Origin: Moraxella haemolytica
GTDB lineage: Bacteria > Pseudomonadota > Gammaproteobacteria > Pseudomonadales > Moraxellaceae
DNA length: 64,000 nucleotides
Reading direction: 5' to 3'
NCBI RefSeq assembly: GCF_030177935.1
Contig: NZ_CP089974.1
Span: 1,054,001-1,118,000 of the forward strand
Every line of letters starts with the position of its first letter. Positions within the stretch are counted from its first letter, which is position 1. Shown in pieces: positions 53,489-62,326 of the stretch. Made by a program: the position numbers and the translations under genes. The notes below the pieces were generated by a model. The model was given only the letters and a program-made list of their open reading frames with translations. It did no database searches and had not been told where the DNA came from.

Positions 53489-55113
53489 TCAAAAAATAAT
53501 TGGATTGTCTAAAAAGTCATTGATATTACCCTTATCTTGATGCGTGATTGCTCGGCTCATCGCCATAATCAGTGCAACCACGCCATCAATCTTATTCTCG
53601 GCTCGCTCTTTGTTTGGATAAATGTTATCTTTTTTGTCAACTTGTGCAACAACATTACTCATCATCCAAGTCATTACTGGGTCGTCACCATGGGCTAAGC
53701 GTTTTTGTAATACGACAGCCTCAAGCTCCTTCATTGGTTCACTCATGTTTTGAACGGTGTGCCGAAGCTCAACCATGGTCATGCCCTCTTTTTCCATTTC
53801 TTGAGCAAGCTGTGTTGCCTGCCAAGGGTCATAGGCGATTTGGCGAACATCAAAGCGACCCATAAACTCACGCAAATCGTCTTTGATGACTTCAAAATCC
53901 ACGACTTCGCCCATTGTGAGTGTCAAAAGCCCCATTGTGTCCCACGCACGGTAGCGGTCAGCATTGCCGTCCATACTTTCTAGCACCCGAGCATCTGGCA
54001 GATAATACCGCCCCGTGAATGTGATAATAAGGGTCATCATTGGTGGGCGGAAATAGCAATATTAGAGCGTTTAAGTCAATCTTTGTCGCCAAATCAAGCC
54101 CAATGTAACAGGGGCGGTTTTCCAGCTCGTGTAAAGACTTGCGAACAGGGGCGTTTTGCCATTTTGCCATATTCATCCATGCGTTTTTTGCACCAACCCA
54201 TTCATTTAAATGCTTTGTTCTAAAAATCGTTTGCTTGGCTGACGATGCGATGGCATCTCGTTGCCTTGCCTTTAAAAACTCACCCGACACAGAGATATCG
54301 TAGTTTGGATTGGCTTTCATCAGTGCTATGTCGCCTGTCCATTCATCGTCTTTGTCTTTGCCGTATAGCACCGCCCACAAATCAGGAATATCAAGGCGGT
54401 GGTAATGACAAGCATCACAGGCTGTTCCCTTGCCCCCATGCCTGTCTCCATCGTGTCATACAGCGTATCATCTTTATGCTCGTGGTATTCATCGATGATG
54501 GCACAGCTGGGGCTGGCACCATCGCCAGGCTTACCGATAACTGGCTCAAAGCGTGAACCGTCCATCACACGGTTCATGTTTGACGCATTAACTTCAACGC
54601 CATAATATTCTTTGAGCTGTGGGGTGCGTTCGACCATAATTTTGGCCGGTCTAAAACTTCCCACGCCTGCTTTTCTGTTGTTGCACCGCTATAGACTTCT
54701 GCACCAAATTCCCCATCAGCACAAAACATATAATTTGTCAAGCCAGCTGCAATCGCTGATTTGCCATTTTTGCGACACACAAAAATCAAAATTTTACGGT
54801 AGCGTCTTAAGCCATCTGATTTTTTTACCCATCCAAAAGGCAAGCAACAGGCGAACAGTTGCCACGGTTCTAGCTTGATTTTTTCGCCCTTAGCTGCCCA
54901 TTTGCCTTTAGTGTGTGGCAACAACTGAATGAACTTCGCCAATTTTTCGGCTTTATCAGCGTCAAATTGATAAGGATAATCCTTATTTTTACTTAATTCT
55001 TTATCGCCAAAATGCCTTTGGCACGCTAATTTTATCCATTTGTTTGTGATGATTTTCCCATTGATGACATCACGAGCGTACTTTTCGGCTTTTTTTACAT
55101 TGTGATAGATCAT
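53489..55113 (-). pseudogene. Terminase large subunit, three frameshifts
   Basis: Together the fragments give a complete TerL of about 540 residues. Fragment 1 has the ATPase Walker A variant R-K-N-G-K-S. Fragment 2 has Walker B ([10 protein letters not shown]). Fragment 3 contains the linker and the first nuclease acidic residue (Y-I-G-L-D-L-A). Fragment 4 holds the rest of the nuclease (A-Y-D-P-W-Q-A and E-N-K-I-D-G-V-V-A). Frame breaks lie near 54650, 54370 and 54030. DNA packaging by this prophage is therefore impossible as sequenced. Confidence 0.88.
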
Positions 55114-55134
55114 GAGTTAAATTTTTGATACGCC

Positions 55135-55166
55135 AAATACCCTACAAGCACGCTTGCAGGGTATTT
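55135..55166. terminator. Long hairpin between terS and terL
   Basis: AAATACCCT and AGGGTATTT form a 9-bp outer stem with an inner CAAGC/GCTTG stem. The T run is poor. It may be a processing or attenuation hairpin rather than a full terminator. Confidence 0.5.
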
Positions 55167-55201
55167 AAGATTTTAAGAAAATTTAGTTAGTAATAACCAA
55201 A

Positions 55202-55684
55202 TCACAAATCCGCAAATGGATTGCTTACATTTTCTTGCTTTGCCCCACCTGTTAATCTTGCTCTACTACTCGGATCAAGCCCTAATAGCGAACCGAACTG
55301 CACCAATTGACGAGCTGTCTCATTCATCACAGTAGCCGCAGGGTTTTTTGCCATCGAGCCAGTTTCTTCATTCGTGATGACAATGCCGTTGTATTTTATG
55401 TGCTCTTGTGCTTCTCGCCATCTTGCATAAGCAACACAAAAGCACTCAATATTGTGTACATCTGCAATCGTCAAAACCTTATTGCTCAATAGCTCTGGCA
55501 TGACAAGTCGCCACATCTCAAATGCCAACGGTGGCAACCACTCAGGCGGCTCAATGTTGGTTATCGCACCAAACTTGGGTTCATTTTTATTTAATGCACG
55601 CTTACCAGCATTGCCGTTTAACTCTTTCAACTTTGTTGGCTTAGGTTTTCGCCCACGCCCTGCAACTGTCGCAATTCCGCCCAT
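55202..55684 (-). CDS. Terminase small subunit, P27 family
   Basis: 160 residues. R-G-R-K-P-K-P-T near the start is the basic DNA-contact segment, and L-K-E-L-N-G-N-A-G-K-R and P-P-E-W-L are characteristic of P27-type TerS. It recognises packaging sites and loads TerL. The frame is intact although its partner is broken. It lies next to the HNH gene, as in HK97-like phages. Confidence 0.9.
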   Translation of the reverse strand: MGGIATVAGRGRKPKPTKLKELNGNAGKRALNKNEPKFGAITNIEPPEWLPPLAFEMWRLVMPELLSNKVLTIADVHNIECFCVAYARWREAQEHIKYNGIVITNEETGSMAKNPAATVMNETARQLVQFGSLLGLDPSSRARLTGGAKQENVSNPFADL

Positions 55685-55770
55685 TCTTGCCCTACCCCCT
55701 AAACTTTTAATTTTGCGGTCGTAAAAATTTTAGCAGGGGGTCGGTCATACCGCTTGATGCCGTGAACTTT

Positions 55771-56067
55771 TTACCCACCCCCATATCTCTCTGCCTTCGT
55801 TTTTATTTGGTGACAGGCATGGCAGACGGCTTGTAGGTTTGTTAAGTCGTCTGTACCGCCTTGTGCCTTACTGACAATATGGTCCACTTCGGTGGCAGGT
55901 GTGTACCTGCCTGAATGCTGGCAAACTTGGCAGATATAACCATCTTGTTGCATGACTTGCTTGCGAAGTTTTCTCCACGCCTGCCCATAGCCACGCTCGG
56001 ATGCGGTGCGACCTTTCTGACTCTTGTGCCAGCCATACCTTTGATGGGCGTGTTCATCACAATGCAT
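55771..56067 (-). CDS. Phage HNH endonuclease
   Basis: 98 residues from the ATG at 56067 (M-H-C-D-E-H). The frame extends to 56166 but would overlap the previous gene by about 90 bases and has no conservation there. C-Q-V-C near residue 50 and C-H-A-C near 84 form the zinc site, and E-V-D-H-I-V with N-L-Q-A-V-C-H is the HNH motif. HNH proteins beside terS help terminase cut cos DNA in HK97-type phages. Confidence 0.9.
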   Translation of the reverse strand: MHCDEHAHQRYGWHKSQKGRTASERGYGQAWRKLRKQVMQQDGYICQVCQHSGRYTPATEVDHIVSKAQGGTDDLTNLQAVCHACHQIKTKAERYGGG

Positions 56068-56077
56068 TATTATCTTG

Positions 56078-56581
56078 TCAAGACCGATGACCCCAATTAC
56101 CGCCCCATGCCTTATACTGTGCAATTTGCCATTGAGTGTTTGGCAGCCACACCCAATCCAACTCACTAGGCACGGTTAAAGTTAGCCCTTGGCCAAACGC
56201 CCAAATCTCAATTTTGTTTAGATACTCACTCATTTGTTTTATGCTCGCTTTTGTTGTGCTGATGTTTTTAATGACATTGTTTGCTAAATTCTCATACTGC
56301 CAATCGTCAAGTAAGCCTTTGCACTGTGCGACACTCTCTACCATTTGGGCAAAATCGCCGTCATCTCGTGCATAAATCTTACTCAAAACTTGCCCTGTTT
56401 GCTGTTTTAACTGGTGCAACCATTTCCAGTAAAGGCGGTTTTGAGCAAGGCTTCTTGCCTTATCATCATCAATACCAATGGTTACAACAACCTTGTTTGG
56501 TGTGTCTAAAAAGTGGTTTAAAAAATCAAAAGCCAAATCATTACTCCGATAGGGATTGCTCCACCTAATAGCATTGAGCAA
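56078..56581 (-). CDS. NinB/YbcN-like phage recombination protein
   Basis: Up to 167 residues. S-L-A-Q-N-R-L-Y-W-K-W-L near residue 44 resembles S-L-D-Q-N-R-K-L-W of lambda NinB (Orf). S-T-T-K-A-S-I-K-Q-M-S-E-Y-L-N-K-I matches its C-terminal helix. NinB binds single-stranded DNA and SSB in phage recombination. The frame begins with TTG at 56581 and no ATG is available near the expected start, so the N-terminus may be cut. It is the only early-type gene left. It lies 10 bases before the HNH gene. Confidence 0.6.
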   Translation of the reverse strand: MLNAIRWSNPYRSNDLAFDFLNHFLDTPNKVVVTIGIDDDKARSLAQNRLYWKWLHQLKQQTGQVLSKIYARDDGDFAQMVESVAQCKGLLDDWQYENLANNVIKNISTTKASIKQMSEYLNKIEIWAFGQGLTLTVPSELDWVWLPNTQWQIAQYKAWGGNWGHRS

Positions 56582-56617
56582 AAACTAACCCAAATCCTAA
56601 CCGAAATCCAATCATTA

Positions 56618-56645
56618 AAAAAACCGCCCAACTAAGCAGTTTTTA
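56618..56645. terminator. Hairpin upstream of the NinB-like gene
   Basis: AAACCGC and GCAGTTT pair over 7 positions with one wobble, followed on the plus strand by TTATTTT and on the minus strand by TTTAATG. Possible two-way terminator. Confidence 0.5.
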
Positions 56646-56671
56646 TTTTAGTTGTCTCATTTTGCACCCAT

Positions 56672-56700
56672 AAAAAACCGCCCAAGTTGCACTTGGACGG
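56672..56700 (-). terminator. Leftward terminator beyond module 2
   Basis: CCGTCCAAGT and ACTTGGGCGG pair over 10 positions (one wobble), followed on the minus strand by TTTTTTATGG. It stands in the same relation to module 2 as the terminator at 38181 to module 1. Confidence 0.82.
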
Positions 56701-56776
56701 CTGAATATGTGTTTATAATTCAATGGCTTATAAAATAAAAAAGCCAAATAATTTTGCGAAAAAACGCAGAAATTAC

Positions 56777-56805
56777 TTGGCTTTATTTGTATATTGTAAT
56801 ACAAT
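56777..56805 (+). promoter_or_regulatory. Promoter of the Ibs-like module 2
   Basis: TTGGCT, exactly 17 bases, TACAAT. The upstream AAAAAAGCCAAATAA and AAATTACTTG blocks are shared with module 1. Here they also form a long hairpin, AAGCCAAATAATTT with AAATTACTTGGCTT (56741-56784). Confidence 0.65.
56793..56805. promoter_or_regulatory. Palindromic operator candidate in module 2
   Basis: ATTGT-AAT-ACAAT is an inverted repeat that spans spacer and -10, at the same place as the palindrome of module 1 but with a different sequence. Two differing RHH proteins would fit two differing operators. Confidence 0.45.
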
Positions 56806-56812
56806 ACATTCC

Positions 56813-56852
56813 ATCAACACAAGGGGTGTTGATTGGGCTAGGACAAGCCTAG
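56813..56852 (+). promoter_or_regulatory. Two-hairpin leader of module 2
   Basis: ATCAACAC and GTGTTGAT (56813-56833) form a perfect 8-bp stem near the predicted 5' end. CTAGG and CCTAG (56838-56852) form the second. AAGGAAAAG follows as ribosome site. Confidence 0.5.
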
Positions 56853-56873
56853 TGATAAATAAGGAAAAGAACG

Positions 56874-56939
56874 ATGTACAAGTTAATCCAAATCATCGTC
56901 CTTATTGTCTTACTACTTATTAGCATAAATGCTTGGTAA
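56874..56939 (+). CDS. 21-residue Ibs-like hydrophobic peptide, module 2
   Basis: Begins M-Y-K-L-I-Q and ends L-I-V-L-L-L-I-S-I-N-A-W. The run L-I-V-L-L-L-I-S is identical to the core of E. coli IbsC as I remember it, and the ending S-x-N-A-aromatic matches module 1 and the S-x-S-A-Y of Ibs. The same length (21) and position relative to promoter, leader and RHH gene as module 1 make chance unlikely. Predicted inner-membrane toxin controlled by an antisense RNA. Confidence 0.65.
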   Translation: MYKLIQIIVLIVLLLISINAW

Positions 56940-56978
56940 GCAATAAGCCAGTGAGTTAGCTACCAACTAACAAACTGG

Positions 56979-57010
56979 GTGCTAAGTGGGATAGCCGTCC
57001 TACTTAGCAC
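56979..57010 (-). promoter_or_regulatory. Strong hairpin downstream of peptide 2
   Basis: GTGCTAAGT and ACTTAGCAC form a perfect 9-bp stem, extended by GGA/TCC. It would be the first structure in the antisense RNA and the last in the sense mRNA, as with the GGCGGTG/CACCGCC hairpin of module 1 (38510-38531). Confidence 0.6.
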
Positions 57011-57024
57011 ATTCCTTACCCATT

Positions 57025-57052
57025 ATCATAGCACCATTTTTATAAAAATCAA
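57025..57052 (-). promoter_or_regulatory. Antisense promoter of module 2
   Basis: On the minus strand TTGATT, 16 bases, TATGAT, just ahead of the RHH start codon, as in module 1. Transcription would start near 57018 and cross the hairpin and the peptide gene. Confidence 0.55.
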
Positions 57053-57061
57053 GGATTTTTT

Positions 57062-57265
57062 ATGGCAGATAAAGCAAGCCCACAAGCACGCAAAAAAGCA
57101 ACCGCTAACTATTTTGATAAGTCATTGGCACGCATCGGACTTGTCATCAGTCATACCGAGCCAGAAGTCCTAGCAGCCCTTGAGAGCATTGTAGCACGCA
57201 AGGGCTGCTCAAAGGCAATGGCAATCAAAACCGCTTTGGTTGAGTATGCCAAAACGCTTGACTAA
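57062..57265 (+). CDS. Ribbon-helix-helix protein of module 2
   Basis: 67 residues. Basic N-terminal tail (S-P-Q-A-R-K-K-A), strand A-R-I-G-L-V-I-S-H and helices E-V-L-A-A-L-E-S-I-V-A-R-K and S-K-A-M-A-I-K-T-A-L-V-E-Y. Same fold and position as the protein of module 1 but little sequence identity, so the DNA-binding partner has diverged faster than the peptide. Its end overlaps the convergent tail L fragment by 4 bases. Confidence 0.7.
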   Translation: MADKASPQARKKATANYFDKSLARIGLVISHTEPEVLAALESIVARKGCSKAMAIKTALVEYAKTLD

Positions 57266-57675
57266 CCCACCAAACTACTGGCAGGAAAACCGCCAAATCG
57301 TTGTTCATTGTCTCTTAGTTGACAGTCAGTCAATCGCCCACCACATCTGTCTAGTTCTGGGTTGTCGGTGGGCTTGCCATCTGTGGTAAAGCGGTTGGTG
57401 CCGATATAGCCACATTCTTCGCCACGATAACGACCACACACCGCCCAATGGCAGTAGCTGGTGATTTGACGCACTGGGATTTTTAAGCCCTCAAAGTCCA
57501 CAGGGTTTGACAGCTCAAAGGTGGTGGTGGCATTGGTTTCTGATGTTTTTTGTTCAATGTACCAGTTTTGGATTTTATAATTTTGTTCATCAGCACTGGT
57601 CAGATATTCTGCTAATGTGTGAATGACTTTTAATTTAGCCCCTACAAAATCACTAAACTTTAGGCATAAGCTCAT
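57262..57675 (-). pseudogene. Second phage minor tail protein L, N-terminally truncated
   Basis: 137 codons. The C-terminal two thirds of a gpL-like protein, with all four cluster Cys (Y-C-H-W, E-E-C-G-Y-I-G, D-R-C-G-G-R, T-D-C). It is close to the copy at 39547 in F-E-L-S-N-P and G-L-K-I-P-V-R. The N-terminal domain is missing, but residues just before I-E-Q-K-T-S-E, absent from the other copy, are kept. It probably belongs to a second prophage that has otherwise been lost. Confidence 0.8.
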
Positions 57676-57690
57676 CTTTTTTGGGTGCGG

Positions 57691-57867
57691 TTACTGCTCC
57701 AAGTGCCAACGCCCCCAGCCCATTGCCATGCCACCTACACCACCTAAAATACCTGCTGTAATCGCAGTGCCGGCACCGTGTGCAATGCCTGTTAAAGAAG
57801 TAAAATTGTTCTGTCTCATCAAGCAATCGTAGGACTGGTTTGTAGAGAGTAAAATAAATCTTTTCAT
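57691..57867 (-). CDS. Small Gly-rich hydrophobic protein
   Basis: 58 residues from the ATG at 57867, in a frame with a hydrophobic glycine-rich stretch (G-I-A-H-G-A-G-T-A-I-T-A-G-I-L-G-G-V-G-G-M-A-M-G split around residue 40). It recalls the central hairpin of the glycine-zipper genes near the tape measure. The overlapping frame on this strand is rich in Cys, His and Arg and looks artificial. Weak AGG site. May be a remnant. Confidence 0.35.
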   Translation of the reverse strand: MKRFILLSTNQSYDCLMRQNNFTSLTGIAHGAGTAITAGILGGVGGMAMGWGRWHLEQ

Positions 57868-58061
57868 GACCTACCAAAATACCACCTTCTTTTGGTAGTA
57901 AAAATACAGGGCATCATCATATTTGTGATTGGAAAAACTTGCAGGTATTGTTTTCTTTAAAATCTTGCGACTGACTGACGGTAATCATGCCATCCACAAA
58001 TGGTTGCATATCATGACTAGATTATAAAACCAGACAAAGACTGTTGCAACCTTTGTTCGGT

Positions 58062-58565
58062 TTAATACTCTGATGGTTTGACCTCAACCGTGATGACATA
58101 ATCCATCACCGCAGGCTGACGCTCAAATGCGTCATATTCCAAACGAATGACATGGCGACCGTTCGCCACCACTTGATAATCGCCATTGGCAAAATCGTGA
58201 TAATAAGGGGTATTTAGATACGGCTTCAAACGACGATCAGACACCGCCACACTGACCACATCACCAATAGCAGGATAAATAAAATAATCGCAAGTACTAC
58301 TCAAAATACTGTCTTTGCGAGAAATAACCGTATTATCAATGCGTTTTTGCACCAATCTTGGGCATTCATCTTGTGCTTTTGTACGCCTATTTAGCGGAGT
58401 GGCACTTGGCAACTGCTTTATGCCAACACTCACCCTTTCGCTAGCGTCTTGATCTGTATGACTTGGGGTAATTTCAAGTGGCTGTTCGTCTAGCTTACAC
58501 CCATACAGCAATGCCGATAACGCAAAGATCCATGCGGTCGGCTGTTTCACCCATCTTTTTTTCAT
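58062..58565 (-). CDS. Hypothetical lipoprotein
   Basis: 167 residues from the ATG at 58565 (M-K-K-R-W-V). The signal peptide ends at L-L-Y-G-C (Cys about 23), so it is lipid-anchored. The body is beta-rich with Cys pairs (D-E-C-P-R, S-T-C-D-Y-F) and a fibronectin-like end (V-I-R-L-E-Y-D-A-F-E-R). The frame runs on to 58646 without a better start. Not recognised. First chromosomal gene to the right of the prophage. Confidence 0.65.
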   Translation of the reverse strand: MKKRWVKQPTAWIFALSALLYGCKLDEQPLEITPSHTDQDASERVSVGIKQLPSATPLNRRTKAQDECPRLVQKRIDNTVISRKDSILSSTCDYFIYPAIGDVVSVAVSDRRLKPYLNTPYYHDFANGDYQVVANGRHVIRLEYDAFERQPAVMDYVITVEVKPSEY

Positions 58566-58715
58566 GTTCACAAATACCATACCATCATAAACCCTACTTG
58601 CGTCCATTGACCATAATGTCTGACAACCCACAAGAACTTGGTGCATCAGTCAAATGCCATACAATAGCATTATAACATACTTTATGATAGACTTTTTATC
58701 CAAACCAAGACCTTA

Positions 58716-59183
58716 TCAGTCATCAATAATATCCACAAAACTTGCTCCAAGCACCTTAGCAAGATGAGCAGGAATCATTCCCACATCAAGCCCACGCCGT
58801 CCACCACTAACATACATTTTATTTAGGCTTTGGGCGGTGCGGTCTATCACACTAGGCAGTCGTTTCTTTTGAGCGATAGGACTGATACCGCCAACCAGAT
58901 AGCCTGTGATACGCTCAGCACTGGCAATATCCGCCATTCTTAGTTTCTTAACACCCACTGCTTTGGCAAATTTTCCCAGATTTAGCTGATATGCCACAGG
59001 CAATACTGCCACAAAATAACTCTTGCCATCTGTTGCCAGTAAAGTTTTAAAAACTTCGATATCAGCCAAACCTAGTTTTTCGCACGCCTCTTGCCCAAAA
59101 TTAGTATTGCTTGGGTCGTGGTCGTATTCATGAATACTAAACTCAGCTTTAGCCCTTTTTAATAAAGTTATGGCAGGTGTCAT
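58716..59183 (-). CDS. ybaK: Cys-tRNA(Pro) deacylase YbaK
   Basis: Editing domain that hydrolyses Cys-tRNA-Pro, 155 residues. The N-terminus A-I-T-L-L-K-R-A-K and V-F-K-T-L-L-A near residue 43 carry the catalytic Lys (K-T-L). G-Y-L-V-G-G-I-S-P and V-S-G-G-R-R-G are typical of bacterial YbaK. Single-domain, free-standing, as usual. Confidence 0.92.
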   Translation of the reverse strand: MTPAITLLKRAKAEFSIHEYDHDPSNTNFGQEACEKLGLADIEVFKTLLATDGKSYFVAVLPVAYQLNLGKFAKAVGVKKLRMADIASAERITGYLVGGISPIAQKKRLPSVIDRTAQSLNKMYVSGGRRGLDVGMIPAHLAKVLGASFVDIIDD

Positions 59184-59217
59184 TGCTTATATCGCTTGCT
59201 AATAAGGATAGTTAGGG

Positions 59218-59769
59218 TTAATGAGTGGGTGAATCTTGGTTGAGCTGATGAATTCTTTGGCGTACAGCTTTGTGAAAGTCGCTATTATCATGAGTACCGT
59301 TTGCTCGATTTTCTATGATGCGTTGCCATGCTTGTTTCTCAGTCATGAAAAAGCCGTAACGGTCTGAAGCCAATAAGATATTATAAATACCATAAACATC
59401 TTCGTGATCTTGGCATAATTGTAAAATATGATCAGAAATATCATCTAGGTCATCATACATTAGGCTTAATCGATGATATCCCCAAACCATACAATGATAA
59501 TAGGCCCCTTCGGACAATTTCGCCCCAAGCTGTATTTTTTGTGAACTAAGTCGTTCATCTGAAAATTGTTGCTCGCTACTGGGGCGAAAAGTCTGTGAAA
59601 ACACCATATTGTCCAAATCCGAACCATACAATTGTTGGAATTGAGCATAATTAGGGGTAATCATTTTGTACCAGTCCATCAACATTGATTCGTTGGCAAT
59701 ACTTAACTGACCAACAAACAGTAGTGGCAAACTCAAGGCTTTAAAAATCAGTTTTATGTCAAAAAACAT
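59218..59769 (-). CDS. Hypothetical secreted protein
   Basis: 183 residues from M-F-F-D-I-K at 59769. A hydrophobic N-terminus (L-I-F-K-A-L-S-L-P-L-L-F-V) ending A-N-E could be a signal peptide. The rest is helical, with W and Y-rich segments (Y-Y-H-C-M-V-W-G-Y-H-R-L). Not recognised. The frame is open to 59787, which would overlap the aroC stop by 4 bases, so an ATGA-coupled start is the alternative. Confidence 0.55.
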   Translation of the reverse strand: MFFDIKLIFKALSLPLLFVGQLSIANESMLMDWYKMITPNYAQFQQLYGSDLDNMVFSQTFRPSSEQQFSDERLSSQKIQLGAKLSEGAYYHCMVWGYHRLSLMYDDLDDISDHILQLCQDHEDVYGIYNILLASDRYGFFMTEKQAWQRIIENRANGTHDNSDFHKAVRQRIHQLNQDSPTH

Positions 59770-59783
59770 ATCACACCAAGCAC

Positions 59784-60872
59784 TCACTCAATCGGTCTTA
59801 ATGGATAAGCAACATCGGCATTTTGGCCACGATGACGCAGGTAATGATCAAGCAGAACAATGGCAAGCATGGCTTCAGCAATAGGAGTTGCTCGCACACC
59901 CACGCAAGGGTCATGACGACCTTTAGTAATGACATCAGTTGCCTGACCGTCTAGGTCAATCGTCCTGCCTGCGGTTGTGATACTGGCGGTTGGTTTTAGA
60001 GCAATGGCGACACGGATGGTCTGCCCACTACTAATACCGCCTAAAATCCCGCCTGCGTGATTGGCACAAAAGCCATCAGGGGTGAGTTCATCTCGACTGT
60101 CATGGCCAAACTGCTCAATCACACCAAAGCCATCACCAATTTCCACACCCTTAACAGCATTGATAGACATCATTGCATGGGCAATATCGGCATCTAAACG
60201 ATCAAAGATTGGCTCTCCCAAACCAACAGGAACATTATGAGCAAGAATCTCTAGCCTCGCCCCACAGCTTGTGCCTTGCTCACGAAGTGAGATAATCAGT
60301 TTTTCAAATCTGGGTATAGCATCACTATCTCCACAAAAAAACGGGTTTTGGTTGACAATATCCCAATCTAGCTTTTCTGCTTTTTCGGTGCCAATCTGCG
60401 TAACATGACCACGAATAATAATGCCCAAACGCTCTTTTAAATACTTTTTAGCGATCGCCCCTGCTGCCACACGCATGGCGGTTTCACGAGCGGAAGAACG
60501 ACCACCGCCTCGATAATCCCGAAAACCGTATTTCATCGTGTAGGTGTAATCGGCATGATTAGGACGAAAGGTCTTGGCGATATTGCCATAATCTTTGGAT
60601 TTTTGGTCGGTATTGCGGATTAACAGTCCAATCGGTGTGCCTGTGGTTCGCCCCTCAAATACCCCAGAGATAATCTCTACTTTATCGTCTTCTTTTCGTT
60701 GGGTGGCGAATTTAGATGTGCCAGGTTTTCGGCGATCAAGCTCGGCTTGCAAATCTTCTTCACACAAGGGTAAATTAGGCGGTACACCGTCCACGATTGC
60801 CATAAGTCCCACACCATGCGACTCGCCACAAGTGGTTACACTAAAAAGTTGCCCTATGGTATTACCTGACAT
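59784..60872 (-). CDS. aroC: Chorismate synthase
   Basis: Last step of the shikimate pathway, FMN-dependent, 362 residues. The start M-S-G-N-T-I-G and signature G-E-S-H-G-V-G (C-G-E-S-H), [11 protein letters not shown] and R-H-D-P-C-V-G-V-R are all family sites. I chose the ATG at 60872 since family proteins begin there and AGAGGGGG lies just ahead; the frame is open to 60917. It is the upstream gene of a group with the secreted hypothetical protein. Confidence 0.97.
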   Translation of the reverse strand: MSGNTIGQLFSVTTCGESHGVGLMAIVDGVPPNLPLCEEDLQAELDRRKPGTSKFATQRKEDDKVEIISGVFEGRTTGTPIGLLIRNTDQKSKDYGNIAKTFRPNHADYTYTMKYGFRDYRGGGRSSARETAMRVAAGAIAKKYLKERLGIIIRGHVTQIGTEKAEKLDWDIVNQNPFFCGDSDAIPRFEKLIISLREQGTSCGARLEILAHNVPVGLGEPIFDRLDADIAHAMMSINAVKGVEIGDGFGVIEQFGHDSRDELTPDGFCANHAGGILGGISSGQTIRVAIALKPTASITTAGRTIDLDGQATDVITKGRHDPCVGVRATPIAEAMLAIVLLDHYLRHRGQNADVAYPLRPIE

Positions 60873-61031
60873 ATTACCCCCTCTAAATGATTTAAAACAA
60901 AGTGGCAAGATAACCACCTATCTTTGTTATTTTCATTACGCTGTTATTTATAAAAGGCGTATCGCTAAACAGACTTACCTTTTATCTCATAAAAATTTGG
61001 TTGCTAAGTTGCTAAATGATGGCTACCTGTG

Positions 61032-62147
61032 TTATTTCAGCCACGATTCGCCTTTTACTCTCTCAACCTGTCTTGCAAATTCCTCTCGATACTCCAAAAG
61101 CTCCTCACAAGTAATCGCAAATACCCCATTACCACCTTTTTGGAAAGTCAACCAATCAAACTGAATCTCAGGATAAGCCTGTCGTAGATGCCATTCACTA
61201 TTGCCCACCTCACAAACCAGCAGTCCATCACGGGTTAAGTAGTCTGGGGCATGATAGAGAATTTGATGCACCAAATCCAAGCCATCTTGTCCTGCTGCCA
61301 AAGCGTGTTCTGGCTCATGTAGAAACTCTGGCGGTAATTCTGCCATATCCTCAGCATCAACATAAGGTGGGTTGGTAACAATCAATTCGTATTGATTCTC
61401 AGCAGGGATTTTTTCAAATAAATCGCTTTGGAGTAAATTCATCTGATGCTCTAGATTATGATGCTCCACATTCGTCCATGCCACTTCCAATGCGTCTTTA
61501 TCAATGTCTGCCCCATCGACATTCGCATCAGGAAAAGCTACTGCCAAAGCAATGGCAATACAACCAGAACCTGTACACAAATCTAAAATTCGCTCAGGGG
61601 GTGATAACTGCAACTCTTGTAATCCGTGTAAGAAAAACTTGCTTTTGCCCACATTGTCCACATCAAAATAAGGATAAAACTGCTGACTGATCAGCTCGGC
61701 AATGGGTGAACGAGGAATAAGCACTCTCTCGTCCACATAAAAAGGCAAATTGCAAAAGTACGCCAAATTGATGAGATAAGACAAGGGTTTACGCTCAGTA
61801 ATACGGCGACCCAATAAATCTAGTACTGCCTGTTTTTCACCGTCAGTTAGTCGGCAATCAAGAATTTCAGGGTTTGCCTCCCAATCCAGATTAAGAGTAT
61901 GTAGCACAATCGCAGAACTTTCAGCAAATTCATCAGTTGTCCCCTGTGCCACCACCACATCATATTCACGCAGTTTGCTCACACAAAAACGGATAAAATC
62001 ACGAATGCTACGCAGATTACGCCCTGCTTCATCAAGTTTCGCATACAACGCATCTATCTGTGCTTGGTTTAATTTACCATCTTCCAAGTCAAACTCTTGC
62101 TCGTATTCGTCATAAAATTCATCGTGTTTATAGGTGGTATCCGACAT
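61032..62147 (-). CDS. prmB: Ribosomal protein L3 glutamine methyltransferase
   Basis: SAM-dependent enzyme that methylates the L3 glutamine side chain, 371 residues (E. coli 310). The SAM motif D-L-C-T-G-S-G-C-I-A-I-A and the N-P-P-Y substrate motif (T-N-P-P-Y-V-D-A-E-D-M) are intact. N-P-P-Y enzymes also include PrmC; the long N-terminal domain and V-D-A-E-D-M favour PrmB. An acidic N-terminal extension (D-E-F-Y-D-E-Y-E-Q-E-F-D) of about 40 residues is unusual. Confidence 0.9.
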   Translation of the reverse strand: MSDTTYKHDEFYDEYEQEFDLEDGKLNQAQIDALYAKLDEAGRNLRSIRDFIRFCVSKLREYDVVVAQGTTDEFAESSAIVLHTLNLDWEANPEILDCRLTDGEKQAVLDLLGRRITERKPLSYLINLAYFCNLPFYVDERVLIPRSPIAELISQQFYPYFDVDNVGKSKFFLHGLQELQLSPPERILDLCTGSGCIAIALAVAFPDANVDGADIDKDALEVAWTNVEHHNLEHQMNLLQSDLFEKIPAENQYELIVTNPPYVDAEDMAELPPEFLHEPEHALAAGQDGLDLVHQILYHAPDYLTRDGLLVCEVGNSEWHLRQAYPEIQFDWLTFQKGGNGVFAITCEELLEYREEFARQVERVKGESWLK

Positions 62148-62326
62148 GCTATTGCCTTTTTAATAGGTAGAAACTAAATTGCCATTATAAAGAAAATTTT
62201 ATTTTTTTTAAACCAGTTTTTGCACATCACCTAAAAAATCAATCAATAAGTTTTTAGCCATTTACATAGTTTTTTTGGTTAAAAATTGCTAAAATAGCCC
62301 ATTGTTTTAACCAAAGAAATGACATT

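Noticed and set aside
57653-57877. 74-codon frame rich in Cys, His and Arg at the right prophage end
   Set aside because: Composition suggests an out-of-frame reading of the Gly-rich sequence, which is coherent in the frame annotated at 57691-57867.
57895-58010. 30-codon minus-strand frame (M-Q-P-F-V-D-G-M) right of the prophage
   Set aside because: Too short, no ribosome site and no known relatives; it may be a gene scrap but cannot be supported.
38015-58061. Attachment-site repeats, integrase or tRNA marking the prophage ends
   Set aside because: No integrase gene, tRNA or matching repeat could be found by eye near either border, so the exact limits stay open.
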